Shown: positions 7,405 through 17,160 of the stretch, one piece after another | Layout of the letters: every line of letters begins with the position of its first letter | Numbering within the stretch: the first letter of the stretch is position 1 | NCBI RefSeq assembly: GCF_033723955.1 | Contig: NZ_CP137555.1 | Span: 496,001 to 560,000 of the forward strand | Length of the DNA: 64,000 nucleotides | Direction: 5' to 3' | Source of the DNA: Microbulbifer pacificus | GTDB taxonomy: Bacteria > Pseudomonadota > Gammaproteobacteria > Pseudomonadales > Cellvibrionaceae | Program-made: the position numbers and the translations under genes | The notes under the pieces: generated by a model | The model's database searches: none | What the model was told of the DNA's origin: nothing | Seen by the model: the letters and a program-made list of their open reading frames with translations, nothing else

Positions 7405-8685
7405 ATGTTGACCGATATCCAGATCCGAAAGGCCAAGGCTAAAGAAAAGTCGTACAAACTGGCTGATAGCCATGGGCTGTATGTGATGGTGCTACATAGC
7501 GGCGGGAAATCATTTCGCATGGACTACCGCTTCGCCGGCAAGCGTAAAACAATGACATTGGGGCTCTTTCCCCGGGTGACTCTGGCAGACGCGCGTCGCC
7601 TGACCACGGAAGCCCGCGCCAAACTGGCCCAAGGGATTAACCCCACCATCGAGCGCAAGGTTCTCAAGGTCACCGCCTATCTCAACAGCAACGAGACCTT
7701 CGAGGCAGTGGCGCGCGAGTGGGCAGAGATGCACCTGGCGGACAAGTCCGTTTCTCACAAAACACGCTCGAAAGCCCTGCTGGAGAAGGATCTCATTCCG
7801 GTGCTCGGCGGTATCCCTATGCGGGATCTCAATGCCGTGCTGTTACTGGGCGCACTCCGCAAAGTCGAAGGCCGCAGTGTCGATATGGCCAATCGAGCAA
7901 GGAGCATGGCCGGGCAGGTACTGCGCTATGCCGTCGCTACTGGACGCGCCGAGCGCGATTTCACACCGGATCTCCGCGGCGCACTAAAAACCCACCGAAA
8001 AGCGCACTATGCCGCCATTACCGAACCCACCGGGTTTGCTGGCATGATGCTAGCGATAGACCATTACGATGGGACCATGACCGTCCGTAACGCTTTGAGA
8101 ATTGCTCCGCTGCTGATGTTGCGGCCGAGTGAGCTTCGCCTGATGACCTGGGAACACGTCAACTGGGAGAAGGAGCAGTTGGAATTTCCGGTCGGCTATA
8201 TGAAAGATAAGCTCCGACCGCACATTGTTCCGCTATGCCGACAGGCCCTGGCCATACTGCAGGAGCAGCATCGTTACGGCGGGAATTTCGGCCCAGTTTT
8301 CCCCTCCCCTCACGGCCGCCGCAAACCCATGGGACCCACGGCAATGCAGCGGGCCTTAAAGGCACTCGGGTTTTCAGGCGTTCAAACCGTCCATGGGTTT
8401 CGGGCATCGGCACGGACTATTATGGAAGAAGTTCTAGAGATCCCGCCGCACCAGCTCGAGCATCAGCTGCACCATCTGGTCAAGGATAGGAATGGACGTG
8501 CATACAACCGCACCAGTCATTTGGAGGCCCGTCGAAAAGCGCTGCAGCGCTGGGCAAACTGGATCGACCAACAAAAGGGTGAAAAACGCAGCAGTTCACA
8601 GCGATCCTCTGCTCAAGCAGAACCTGCAACCCCACCAGCGCACCATGCACACGGGCAACTCGAGATCCGCTTTGAAGAATGCTGA
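7405..8685 (+). CDS. Tyrosine recombinase, P4-type integrase (copy 1)
   Basis: 426 residues. The N-terminal arm-binding domain (DUF4102 type) is seen in KLADSHGLYVMVL and YRFAGKRKTMTLG; a core-binding helical domain follows (about 95-200), then the catalytic domain with R240 (LRPSEL), H330 and R333 (HGFR), H356/H357 and the nucleophile Y367 (GRAYNRTSHLEARR), so the active site is complete. The start has GAGGAAAACGAG just upstream. It is very similar to the integrase at 9776-10981 (for example YLNSNETFEAVAREWAEMH is identical in both) but points the opposite way. Its C-terminal tail of about 40 residues after the catalytic domain is not shared. It probably mobilised a module of this island. 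Confidence 0.92.
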   Translation: MLTDIQIRKAKAKEKSYKLADSHGLYVMVLHSGGKSFRMDYRFAGKRKTMTLGLFPRVTLADARRLTTEARAKLAQGINPTIERKVLKVTAYLNSNETFEAVAREWAEMHLADKSVSHKTRSKALLEKDLIPVLGGIPMRDLNAVLLLGALRKVEGRSVDMANRARSMAGQVLRYAVATGRAERDFTPDLRGALKTHRKAHYAAITEPTGFAGMMLAIDHYDGTMTVRNALRIAPLLMLRPSELRLMTWEHVNWEKEQLEFPVGYMKDKLRPHIVPLCRQALAILQEQHRYGGNFGPVFPSPHGRRKPMGPTAMQRALKALGFSGVQTVHGFRASARTIMEEVLEIPPHQLEHQLHHLVKDRNGRAYNRTSHLEARRKALQRWANWIDQQKGEKRSSSQRSSAQAEPATPPAHHAHGQLEIRFEEC

Positions 8686-8736
8686 GCTGAATTCGTTGGA
8701 TTAATTCAAACCCAGCCTTCTCCGCAGGCCATGCAA

Positions 8737-8758
8737 GCGGGCAGCACAAGCTGCCCGC
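8737..8758. terminator. Hairpin between convergent integrase and alpA-like genes
   Basis: GCGGGCAGC and GCTGCCCGC form a perfect 9-bp stem with a 4-base loop (ACAA), placed 51 bases after the integrase stop and 10 bases beyond the stop of the convergent AlpA-like gene. There is no U-tract on either strand, so it is a weak bidirectional terminator candidate. Confidence 0.45.
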
Positions 8759-8768
8759 CCCCACGCCA

Positions 8769-9053
8769 CTATTCTTCCAGCGTCGGCTCTTCCTCCTCAA
8801 CAGCAATATAGTCCGCTGGGGCCTCCAAAAATGCCATGATATCCCGATACCGCCAAGCGGACCCGCCCGTGAAAAATTTCACGGGGCGCGGCGCCTTTCC
8901 GGCAATGATCCAGCGATGCCAGGTCGATCGGGAAACACCGACCAGACGAAGCACTTCCGGTAGCCGCACCAAGCGCTCGGGATGCTGCAGGAAAAATGCA
9001 TCCACGGGACTCTCGTTATTTTTTTCCCCTTTTTCATCTTCACCGTTATCCAT
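8769..9053 (-). CDS. AlpA-like excisionase / phage-type transcriptional regulator
   Basis: 94 residues. The core LVRLPEVLRLVGVSRSTWHRW is the winged helix-turn-helix of the AlpA/MerR-like excisionase group, followed by PRPVKFFTGGSAWRYRDIMAFL, where the W-R pair and final helix are typical. AlpA proteins regulate or direct excision of P4-like elements, and this one lies between two P4-type integrases. The start at ATG is supported by AAGGGG six bases upstream. The acidic N-terminus and the EEEEP-rich C-terminus are extra to the core. Confidence 0.82.
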   Translation of the reverse strand: MDNGEDEKGEKNNESPVDAFFLQHPERLVRLPEVLRLVGVSRSTWHRWIIAGKAPRPVKFFTGGSAWRYRDIMAFLEAPADYIAVEEEEPTLEE

Positions 9054-9158
9054 ATCAAACCCCTTGGGTTATTGATCGAGCAATGAGCATACATCGGATA
9101 ATTTGCCGCCCTGACTGCGAGCGCCGGTGCTGGACCCGTCGCTCGCAACATTTTCACG

Positions 9159-9686
9159 CTAGCGCGTGCGATCAACCACGATGGATAGCGCCGAGATGGC
9201 GCGCAGAAAAAGATCCCGCTCATCCTGAAGCTGCGAATGCACCTGCTTCAGCTCTGCGAGTTTTCGGTCGCTTTCAAAAAATGCAGGGGAAGCCAACCGG
9301 AGCAATTCGGGATCAATGGACTCCAGCTCCTCACGACGCATTTGCTCATGACCACTGGATCTACGGAAACTGTCCCAGCGCGTCCAAATTCTGTGTTTAA
9401 GATCATGCAGCAGCCTAATGTTGTAGATTCGCTGGGGCCCCAGGTTTGGACTGCCACAATGAAAAGACTTGATCACAAAAAAGGGGATCTTTTCCAAAGG
9501 CTCTCCCTTATTCGGACCGGACTCATAGATTAACTCCTCGTCCTTGTGGGTCAGGTTGAGTCGCCCCTGGAAAGGAGCAATCCACAATTCATAGGGGCCC
9601 GCCTTTGGGTCGACCTGGCGCAGCAGATAATCCAGCTCGTCTACACCAGGAAAGTCCCCCATCTTGAGGTATAAATTGTCATCCAT
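9159..9686 (-). CDS. Hypothetical protein of the island
   Basis: 175 residues; I do not recognise the family. The protein is soluble-looking, with no signal peptide or membrane segment. The first half is mixed (ELWIAPFQGRLNLTHKDEEL), the second half is helical and charged with a probable coiled coil near the C-terminus (SDRKLAELKQVHSQLQDERD). The start MDDNLYLKMGDF is chosen because AAGGA lies seven bases upstream. It is transcribed in the same direction as the AlpA-like gene, 105 bases before it, and sits between the two integrases, so a role in island maintenance, regulation or as cargo is possible, but nothing in the sequence decides. Confidence 0.7.
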   Translation of the reverse strand: MDDNLYLKMGDFPGVDELDYLLRQVDPKAGPYELWIAPFQGRLNLTHKDEELIYESGPNKGEPLEKIPFFVIKSFHCGSPNLGPQRIYNIRLLHDLKHRIWTRWDSFRRSSGHEQMRREELESIDPELLRLASPAFFESDRKLAELKQVHSQLQDERDLFLRAISALSIVVDRTR

Positions 9687-9775
9687 TGCATATTCCTTCG
9701 ATGTCCATGCCAATTGAAAATCGGGCGTAGTATGAATACGCCCTACCGATCACACGCCACCACTCGCCAAATCAG

Positions 9776-10981
9776 TTAGTCACTCACATTCAGATTACGT
9801 TTTGACTCATCAATCCAGTCCGCCCAGCGCTGCAGCATTTCCCGGCGCGCTTCCAGATGGCTGGTACGGTTGTAGGCCCGTCCCGTGCTGTCGCGAACCA
9901 TGTGGTGCAGTTGAGCCTCGAGCAGATCGGGTCGTTCACCCAACACCTCGTCCATAATGGTCCGCGCGGAAGCGCGAAACCCATGCACGGTTTGCACCGA
10001 GTTCGCATAGCCCATATTGCGCAGTGCCGCGCGCACACCGTTCTCGCTCAGAAAGGATCGCCGGCCGTGCCCGGAGGGGAACACCGGTGGAAACCGCCCG
10101 TTGAAGCGCTGCTGCTCCCGCAAAATCGCCAGTGCCTGGCGAGACAACGGCACGATGTGCGGCGCATCTTTGCGCTTCATGTAACCGACCGGAAACTCCA
10201 GCTGCGCCTTTTCCCAATTGACATGCTCCCAGGTCATATGCCGAAGCTCGCCCGGTCGCAACATCAGTAGCGGAGCAATTTTCAGCGCATTGCGCACCGT
10301 CATGGTGCCGTTGTAATAGTCGATGGCGAGCATCAACTTCGCGAATTCCTTCGGGTCGGTGATCGCCGGGTAATGGGATTTGCGGCGGGAGCGCAAGGCA
10401 CCGCGCAGGTCGGGGGTAAAATCGCGCTCCGCCCTGCCCGTCGCCACGGCGTAACGCAGGATTTGGCCCGCCAGCGCCCTGGCGCGGTGGGCCATATCGA
10501 TACTGCGGGATTCGACCTTGCGCAGGGCCCCGAGCAGCAGCACGGCATTGAGATCCCGCATCGGGATGCCGCCCAGTACCGGAATGAGATCATTCTCCAG
10601 CAGGGCTTTGGAGCGTGTTTTGTGGGAAGCGGACTTGTCCGCGAGGTGCATCTCGGCCCACTCGCGCGCCACCGCCTCGAAGGTCTCATTGCTATTGAGA
10701 TAGGCGGTGGCCTTGAGGACCTTGCGCTCGATGGCGGGGTCAACCCCCTGCGCGAGTTTGGAATGGGCTTCAATGACAAGGTGACGCGCGTCGGCCAGAC
10801 TCACCCGGGGAAAGCGTCCCAGGGTCAGCGTTTTGCGCTTGCCGCCGTAGCGGTAATCCAGACGCCAGCTACGCCCACCGGAAGACAGCACATACAGATA
10901 AAGCCCGGCACCATCGGCGAGCTTGTAGTCCCGGTCACGCGGCTTGGCTTTTTGCACGGCGGTGACGGTTAATTTGCCCAT
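9776..10981 (-). CDS. Tyrosine recombinase, P4-type integrase adjacent to tRNA-Pro (copy 2)
   Basis: 401 residues from an ATG preceded by GGGGGTG seven bases upstream; an earlier in-frame start lacks a ribosome site. Domains as in the other copy: arm-binding (MGKLTVTAVQKAKP, YRYGGKRKTLTLGRFPRVSL), core-binding, and catalytic with the R in LRPGEL, HGFR, H in LHHMV and the tyrosine in GRAYNRTSHLEARR. It lies 187 bases from the 3' end of tRNA-Pro(GGG) and reads in the same direction as the tRNA, the usual arrangement for a tRNA-targeting island integrase. This is therefore the better candidate for the enzyme that inserted the island. Confidence 0.93.
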   Translation of the reverse strand: MGKLTVTAVQKAKPRDRDYKLADGAGLYLYVLSSGGRSWRLDYRYGGKRKTLTLGRFPRVSLADARHLVIEAHSKLAQGVDPAIERKVLKATAYLNSNETFEAVAREWAEMHLADKSASHKTRSKALLENDLIPVLGGIPMRDLNAVLLLGALRKVESRSIDMAHRARALAGQILRYAVATGRAERDFTPDLRGALRSRRKSHYPAITDPKEFAKLMLAIDYYNGTMTVRNALKIAPLLMLRPGELRHMTWEHVNWEKAQLEFPVGYMKRKDAPHIVPLSRQALAILREQQRFNGRFPPVFPSGHGRRSFLSENGVRAALRNMGYANSVQTVHGFRASARTIMDEVLGERPDLLEAQLHHMVRDSTGRAYNRTSHLEARREMLQRWADWIDESKRNLNVSD

Positions 10982-11168
10982 GCTCGCACCCCCGCATAAC
11001 ACAGGGTGACGGTATGCAAACGGAGAATGGGGCAAATACCGCTAGAAATACCGTAAAAGCGCTGGGCTTCGGTGGGTTTGGATGGGACGGGATGGGAGAG
11101 ATACCGCGAACTGATTGTAAGAAAATCAATCAGTTCGCGACAGAATGCCCCGAAATGGGACTGAATAA

Positions 11169-11245
11169 TGGTCGGAGTAGCCAGATTTGAACTGACGACC
11201 CCCACACCCCCAGTGTGGTGCGCTACCAGGCTGCGCTATACTCCG
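11169..11245 (-). tRNA. tRNA-Pro (anticodon GGG)
   Basis: 77 bases including encoded CCA. The acceptor stem CGGAGTA pairs with TACTCCG, followed by ACCA. The anticodon stem CCACA/TGTGG closes the loop C-T-GGG-G-G, giving anticodon GGG. The T-arm has GTTCAAAT. The 3' end borders the accessory region and is the probable attachment site; no second copy of the 3' end was found inside the window, so the far junction should be beyond the left edge. Confidence 0.95.
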
Positions 11246-11374
11246 ACAGGTCTAAACCAAGCTGCGTGAAAATCACCTAAGTGCTTGATTTATAAGGGGA
11301 CATCGCTTGGCGATGAGGCGCAAATCATACCGAAGTACCGAGGGATTGCAAGTCCGATTTTCGCCTTTTTTGAA

Positions 11375-11740
11375 TCATGCGTCAGCCGCCAACAATTCAA
11401 GCACACCCTCCAGCTCGGCGATCATCTGCGGGATGACCTGCTGCAGGTGTACGGTCTGCACTTTCTCGGAATTCCCGGTTTCCATCTGCAAACGGGCGCC
11501 ACCAATGGTGTAGCCCTCTTCGTAGAGGAGTGCGCGGATCTGCCGGATCAGGATGACGTCCTGATGCTGATAATACCGACGGTTGCCGCGGCGCTTTACC
11601 GGGCTGAGTTGCGGGAATTCCTGCTCCCAGTAGCGCAGTACATGCGGTTTGACGGCGCACAGCTCGCTGACCTCACCAATGGTGAAATAGCGTTTCCCCG
11701 GGATGACGGGGAGTTCGCTGTTATGACTCGCTTCCAGCAT
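11375..11740 (-). CDS. MerR-family transcriptional regulator
   Basis: 121 residues. The N-terminus carries the MerR winged HTH ([22 protein letters not shown], then [13 protein letters not shown]) and a short C-terminal dimerisation helix; there are no conserved cysteines for metal sensing. The start overlaps the last 20 bases of ihfA, with AGAAGAAG just before the ATG, so it is translated as part of the ihfA transcript. This small MerR gene after ihfA is conserved in pseudomonads and relatives. Its target is not known from the sequence. It is the last gene before the tRNA-Pro insertion site. Confidence 0.9.
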   Translation of the reverse strand: MLEASHNSELPVIPGKRYFTIGEVSELCAVKPHVLRYWEQEFPQLSPVKRRGNRRYYQHQDVILIRQIRALLYEEGYTIGGARLQMETGNSEKVQTVHLQQVIPQMIAELEGVLELLAADA

Positions 11741-12026
11741 CTTCTTCTACTCTTGCCTTGAGTTTTTGGCCGGGCTTGAAGGTAACCACCCTTCTTGCGG
11801 ATATGGGAATTTCTTCGCCAGTTTTGGGGTTACGCCCCGGGCGCTGGCTTTTATCGCGCAGGTCAAAATTGCCAAACCCTGACAGTTTGACCTGCTCGTT
11901 ATTTTCAAGGGCGTTGCGGATTTCCTCGAAGAAAAACTCGACGATCTCTTTGGCTTCGCGCTTGTTGAAACCCAGCTCTTCGTACAACTTCTCGGCGAGC
12001 CCGGCTTTGGTCAGTGCCTCTGTCAT
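11721..12026 (-). CDS. ihfA: Integration host factor subunit alpha
   Basis: 101 residues. It shows the complete DNABII fold: [46 protein letters not shown] with the conserved proline of the intercalating arm ([10 protein letters not shown]), and [11 protein letters not shown]. It forms the alpha/beta heterodimer with IhfB (29417-29725) that bends DNA. Position after pheT is the classical one. IHF commonly assists sigma-54 promoters and P4-type site-specific recombination, both of which appear in this window. Confidence 0.97.
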   Translation of the reverse strand: MTEALTKAGLAEKLYEELGFNKREAKEIVEFFFEEIRNALENNEQVKLSGFGNFDLRDKSQRPGRNPKTGEEIPISARRVVTFKPGQKLKARVEEDAGSES

Positions 12027-12107
12027 TGGTATCTACCCAACAGATTCAGAGGCGTCGACTCCCGGTTTTTAAGCCTGGTACCGCATTGGCTTGTAACCCA
12101 GAGGCAG

Positions 12108-12150
12108 ACGCTCTCGGGATACGCTCGTCAGCTTGCGTATCCCGGAGCGT
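12108..12150. repeat. Long hairpin between pheT and ihfA
   Basis: ACGCTC-T-CGGGATACGC and GCGTATCCCGGAGCGT pair over 16 bp with one bulged base and a 10-base loop. It sits in the 132-base gap between the pheT stop and the ihfA start, both minus strand. No U-tract follows in the direction of transcription, so it may be an mRNA processing or stability element or an attenuator between pheT and ihfA rather than a full terminator. Confidence 0.6.
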
Positions 12151-12158
12151 TGACCGGT

Positions 12159-14543
12159 TTAGCGCAGACTGGCGTTGTATTTATTTTCCAGTTGACGGAC
12201 GACCGCTTCGACAGCGGCATTGATTTCTTCGTCGTTAAGGGTGCGCGAGGGATGCTGAAAGGTCAAGCCCATGGCGACACTTTTTCTATTAAAATCAATG
12301 CCTTTGCCCTGATAGACGTCAAAAATGTTGAAGTCCGTCAAATATTCGCCGGCCGCTTCAACCGCGGTTTGGGCAAGTTCGCCCACCGGGGTTTCCGCAT
12401 CCGCCAGTACCGCCAGATCGCGGCGCACTTCCGGGAACTTGGACAGCGGGGAGAAAGACGGGATCTTGGCCTCCCCCATTCCATCCAGGCTGAGCTCGAA
12501 CAGGTAGGCGGACTTGGGCAGATCGTAGGCCTGCTGCAGCTGCGGATGCAGTGCACCAATGATGCCAACCGGTACGCCCTTGCGCAGTACCTGCGCGCAC
12601 TGGCCGGGGTGCAGGGCGGGATGCTTCGCAGGGGTGAAGCTGAACTCGGCACCGGCGTCGTAGTGCGCCAGCAGCGCTTCCACATCGGCCTTGATGTCAA
12701 AGAAGTCCACCAGATCCTTGCCACCGGTCCAGCCTTCCGGCTGACGGGTGCCATAGATTAGGCCGGCGATCATGCGCTCCTGCTTCAGCTCCTGAACGGA
12801 CTGGCCGGGCACAAAGCGCAGGCCGGTTTCAAACAGGCGCAGGCGATCCTGCTGGCGGTTGAGGTTGTACTGCAGGGTTTTGACCAAGCCCGCCATCAGC
12901 GTGGTACGCATGACGGAGAGTTCGGCGCTGATCGGGTTCTGCAGGGCGACCGGGGCCACTTCCGGATCGAAGCGCGCGGAGGTGTCGCGATCGATAAAGC
13001 TGAAGGTGATGGCTTCCTGGTAACCGCGCGCCAGCAGGGTCTGCTCCAGGCGGGACTGGGCCACGGCGGCTTCGGCGCGCGGCACGATATCCAGCGCGGC
13101 GTTGAAGCTCACGCTGGGAATGCGGTTGTAACCGTACACCCGCGCCAGCTCTTCCAGCAGGTCGGCTTCGATGGAAATGTCGAAGCGGAAGCTCGGCACC
13201 AGGAAGCTCCAGCCCTCTTCGCCCTCGGAGAGCTTTTCCAGGCCCAGGCGTGTGAGGATGTCGACGATCTCGCTATCCGCCAGGTCAATGCCTAGGCCGG
13301 TTTTCACACGCGCACGGCGCAGGGTGATACGGCGCTCCGCGGGCATGGATTCGGTCACTTCGCGCAGGTGCACCGGACCCGGCTCACCGCCGACGATATC
13401 CAGCAGCAACTGGGTTGCGCGCTCGATGGCTTTTTCCTGCAGACGGTAATCCACACCGCGTTCGAAACGGTGAGAGGAATCGGTGTGCAGGCCATAGGAG
13501 CGGGCCTTGCCGGCGATGGCCAGCGGGCTGAAGAACGCGCTCTCGAGGAAGATATCCTTGGTGCTTTCGGTCACGGAGGAATCGAGGCCACCCATGATAC
13601 CGGCGATGGCCAGCGGGCCCTTCTCGTCGGCAATCAGCAGGGTGTCGGCTTTCAGTTCCACCTCCTGCTCATCCAGCAGAGTGAGCTTTTCGCCCTGCTC
13701 TGCCATGCGCACCTTGATGCCGCCACTCAGTTTGGCGAGGTCGAAGGCGTGCATGGGCTGGCCCAGTTCCAGCAGGACGTAGTTGGTGACGTCCACAACC
13801 GGGTCGATGGAACGCACGCCACTGCGGCGCAGGCGCTCCTGCATCCACAGCGGAGTAGCGGTGGAAATGTTGATATTGCGGATAATACGACCCACATAAC
13901 GGGGGCAGGCATCTTCCGCCAGCAGGGAAACCGGGAAACTGTCGTCGACAGTAGCAGCTACCGGCTCGATGGCGGGCGCGGTGACCGCACAGCGGTTGAG
14001 CACACCCACTTCGCGCGCGATGCCGGCAACGCCGAGGCAGTCGGAGCGGTTGGGGGTCAGGTCCACCTCGATGGCGCTGTCGTTCAGCAGCAGGTATTCG
14101 CGCAGATCGGCGCCGGTGGGCGCATCCGCCGGCAACTCCCAGATACCATCGTTATCAGTACCCAGCTCGAGCTCGGTCTGCGAACACAGCATGCCGAAGC
14201 TCTCGACGCCGCGCAGCTTGGCTTTCTTGATTTTGAAATCGCCGGGCAGTGCCGCACCAACCAGTGCAAACGGGATCTTGATGCCGACGCGCGCGTTGGG
14301 CGCACCGCAGACCACCTGCATTTCCCCTTCCGGGTGGCCTTTTACTTTACAGACACGCAGCTTGTCGGCGTCCGGGTGCTGTTCACAGGCGACGATCTCG
14401 CCCACTACCACACCGGAAAAATTGCCAGCGACCGGCTCCACGGCGTCCACTTCCAGACCTGCCATGGTGATCTGGTCGGCCAGCTGTTGTGCTGTGAGGT
14501 CCGGGTTTACCCACTCCCGCAACCATGCATTGCTGAATTTCAT
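12159..14543 (-). CDS. pheT: Phenylalanine-tRNA ligase beta subunit
   Basis: 794 residues, full length for the family. In order: N-terminal region MKFSNAWLREWVNPDLT, tRNA-binding OB fold (about 40-150), B3/B4 editing region, B5 domain, the core catalytic-like domain (RVYGYNRIPS) and the C-terminal anticodon-binding FDX-ACB domain (FSPLSKFPEVRRDLAVLAD). It forms the alpha2-beta2 enzyme with PheS that charges tRNA-Phe in the cytoplasm. It follows pheS by 77 bases and is followed by ihfA, the standard operon order. Confidence 0.97.
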   Translation of the reverse strand: MKFSNAWLREWVNPDLTAQQLADQITMAGLEVDAVEPVAGNFSGVVVGEIVACEQHPDADKLRVCKVKGHPEGEMQVVCGAPNARVGIKIPFALVGAALPGDFKIKKAKLRGVESFGMLCSQTELELGTDNDGIWELPADAPTGADLREYLLLNDSAIEVDLTPNRSDCLGVAGIAREVGVLNRCAVTAPAIEPVAATVDDSFPVSLLAEDACPRYVGRIIRNINISTATPLWMQERLRRSGVRSIDPVVDVTNYVLLELGQPMHAFDLAKLSGGIKVRMAEQGEKLTLLDEQEVELKADTLLIADEKGPLAIAGIMGGLDSSVTESTKDIFLESAFFSPLAIAGKARSYGLHTDSSHRFERGVDYRLQEKAIERATQLLLDIVGGEPGPVHLREVTESMPAERRITLRRARVKTGLGIDLADSEIVDILTRLGLEKLSEGEEGWSFLVPSFRFDISIEADLLEELARVYGYNRIPSVSFNAALDIVPRAEAAVAQSRLEQTLLARGYQEAITFSFIDRDTSARFDPEVAPVALQNPISAELSVMRTTLMAGLVKTLQYNLNRQQDRLRLFETGLRFVPGQSVQELKQERMIAGLIYGTRQPEGWTGGKDLVDFFDIKADVEALLAHYDAGAEFSFTPAKHPALHPGQCAQVLRKGVPVGIIGALHPQLQQAYDLPKSAYLFELSLDGMGEAKIPSFSPLSKFPEVRRDLAVLADAETPVGELAQTAVEAAGEYLTDFNIFDVYQGKGIDFNRKSVAMGLTFQHPSRTLNDEEINAAVEAVVRQLENKYNASLR

Positions 14544-14620
14544 AATCGTTCTCTAATTCTGAATTCTGTTTTGCGCTGTTTGTTGTTCGCCTGCGAGCAG
14601 GCTCTTACAGGTGTGCTTCG

Positions 14621-15718
<1,098 letters not shown>

Positions 15719-15756
15719 CTATTTTTTAATGGGCAACTTTCTTCAAAAAGCAGCCA

Positions 15757-15798
15757 TAAAAAAAATAGGGAAGAGCTGGACAGCCCTTCCCTATTTTT
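15757..15798 (-). terminator. Intrinsic terminator between rplT and pheS
   Basis: Read on the minus strand, AAATAGGGAAGGGCTG pairs with CAGCTCTTCCCTATTT (one mismatch) and is followed by a run of eight T. It lies 47 bases beyond the rplT stop and about 120 bases before the pheS start, so it separates the ribosomal-protein operon from pheST or acts as an attenuator for read-through. Confidence 0.85.
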
Positions 15799-15845
15799 AA
15801 AGCATAAATCCGCCCTCGCGGGCCGATTCATTCTGTAGGCGCTAA

Positions 15846-16205
15846 TTAAGCTGCCAGGGCTGCCTTGGCTTTTTCAACTACGGCAGCAAAAGCGGCTTTA
15901 TCGTATACCGCCAGATCAGCCAGAACACGGCGATCCAGAGCGATATCCGCCTTTTTCAGGCCAGCAATCAGTCGGCTGTAGCTCATGCCTTCAGCGCGGG
16001 ACTGAGCGTTGATACGCGTGATCCACAGAGCGCGGAAGTTACGCTTCTTAACGCGACGGTCGCGGTAAGCGTACTGACCAGCTTTGATGACTGCCTGCTT
16101 GGCTACGCGGAATACACGCGAACGTGCACCGTAGTAACCTTTAGCCTGCTTCAGAATTTTCTTGTGACTACGACGCGCCACTACACCACGTTTTACACGG
16201 GCCAT
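15846..16205 (-). CDS. rplT: 50S ribosomal protein L20
   Basis: 119 residues, the normal length. [30 protein letters not shown] and the basic helical body are diagnostic. L20 binds 23S rRNA early in assembly and in enterobacteria represses the rpmI-rplT mRNA. It follows rpmI by 36 bases in the infC-rpmI-rplT operon. Confidence 0.99.
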   Translation of the reverse strand: MARVKRGVVARRSHKKILKQAKGYYGARSRVFRVAKQAVIKAGQYAYRDRRVKKRNFRALWITRINAQSRAEGMSYSRLIAGLKKADIALDRRVLADLAVYDKAAFAAVVEKAKAALAA

Positions 16206-16241
16206 ACTTCTATCCTCTTAAACCTTTGCGAATGGTGCCAG

Positions 16242-16436
16242 TTATCTGGCGCGCAGCATGCGATCGACCAGGGTGGCATCAGACTTGTTCATAGTCGAGG
16301 TGCCGCGCAGCTGACGCTTACGCTTGGTGGTCATCTTGGTGAGGATGTGGCTCTTGTTAGCGTGCTTGTGCTTGTAGCCCGCAGCAGTCTTTTTGAAGCG
16401 CTTGGCAGCGCCACTGTGTACTTTTGCTTTCGGCAT
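16242..16436 (-). CDS. rpmI: 50S ribosomal protein L35
   Basis: 64 residues starting [20 protein letters not shown], the conserved start of L35; an upstream in-frame start would add four non-conserved residues. [21 protein letters not shown] is the conserved body. It lies between infC and rplT as usual. Confidence 0.98.
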   Translation of the reverse strand: MPKAKVHSGAAKRFKKTAAGYKHKHANKSHILTKMTTKRKRQLRGTSTMNKSDATLVDRMLRAR

Positions 16437-16577
16437 TTTGTACTCCAAATTGAATATTGACCCACGAATGGGTTTTGTTAACTGGCCACAGGCCGAGGCC
16501 TGCGACTAAACGGGAGTGAGAAGGCAGCCGTCGCCCGATCACTTCCCGAAAAGTAGACCCAAGGTTACCCTTGAGGC

Positions 16578-17117
16578 TTACTTTTTCTTTTTACCGGGAG
16601 CGATGACCATGATCATCTGGCGACCTTCCATTTTCGGCCGCTGCTCCACGATACCCAGCTCCTCGAGATCTTTCTCGATGCGCTGCATCATTTCCATCCC
16701 CAGCTCCTGGTGGGCCATTTCACGGCCGCGGAAACGCAGGGATACTTTCGCCTTGTCGCCGTCTTCGAGGAAGCGGGTCAGGGCGCGCAGCTTGATGTTG
16801 TAGTCCCCGATATCGGTACCGGGGCGGAATTTCATTTCCTTGATCTGCTGCTGCTTTTGTTTCTTCTTGGCAGCATTCTTGGCTTTCTTGGCCTCGAATA
16901 CATGCTTCCCGTAGTCCATGACTTTACAGACTATGGGATCTGAGTCCGGAGCAATTTCAACGAGATCCAGGCTGGCCTTCTGCGCTACTTCCAGCGCCTC
17001 TTCCAGAGAAACAACACCTACCTGTTCACCATCCGCACCGATCAGACGTACCTGTGATGCTTCGATCTGATCATTGATACGGGCCTTTTTGGACCGTCCT
17101 TTCATTTCTCGGTTAAT
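16578..17117 (-). CDS. infC: Translation initiation factor IF-3, probably starting at AUU
   Basis: About 179 residues. The N-domain ([41 protein letters not shown]), linker ([22 protein letters not shown]) and C-domain ([17 protein letters not shown]) are complete. The first ATG (17105) has almost no spacing from a possible ribosome site, whereas an in-frame ATT four codons upstream (17117) lies nine bases after GGAG and gives the N-terminus INREMKGR, close to the start seen in pseudomonads. AUU initiation is the known basis of IF-3 autoregulation, since IF-3 itself discriminates against it. The ATG start remains possible and would give 175 residues. Confidence 0.93.
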   Translation of the reverse strand: MNREMKGRSKKARINDQIEASQVRLIGADGEQVGVVSLEEALEVAQKASLDLVEIAPDSDPIVCKVMDYGKHVFEAKKAKNAAKKKQKQQQIKEMKFRPGTDIGDYNIKLRALTRFLEDGDKAKVSLRFRGREMAHQELGMEMMQRIEKDLEELGIVEQRPKMEGRQMIMVIAPGKKKK

Positions 17118-17160
17118 AACTCTCGTCTCCGGTTACCCAACAAAAAAGTCTTAGGGGCGC

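Noticed and set aside
8705..8728. Sequence TTCAAACCCAGCCTTCTCCG resembles the 3' end of tRNA-Pro and could be a relic attachment site.
   Set aside because: Outside TTCAAA and CTCCG the agreement is poor and needs a one-base gap; it lies behind the 3' end of the integrase rather than at its 5' side, so chance is the simpler explanation.
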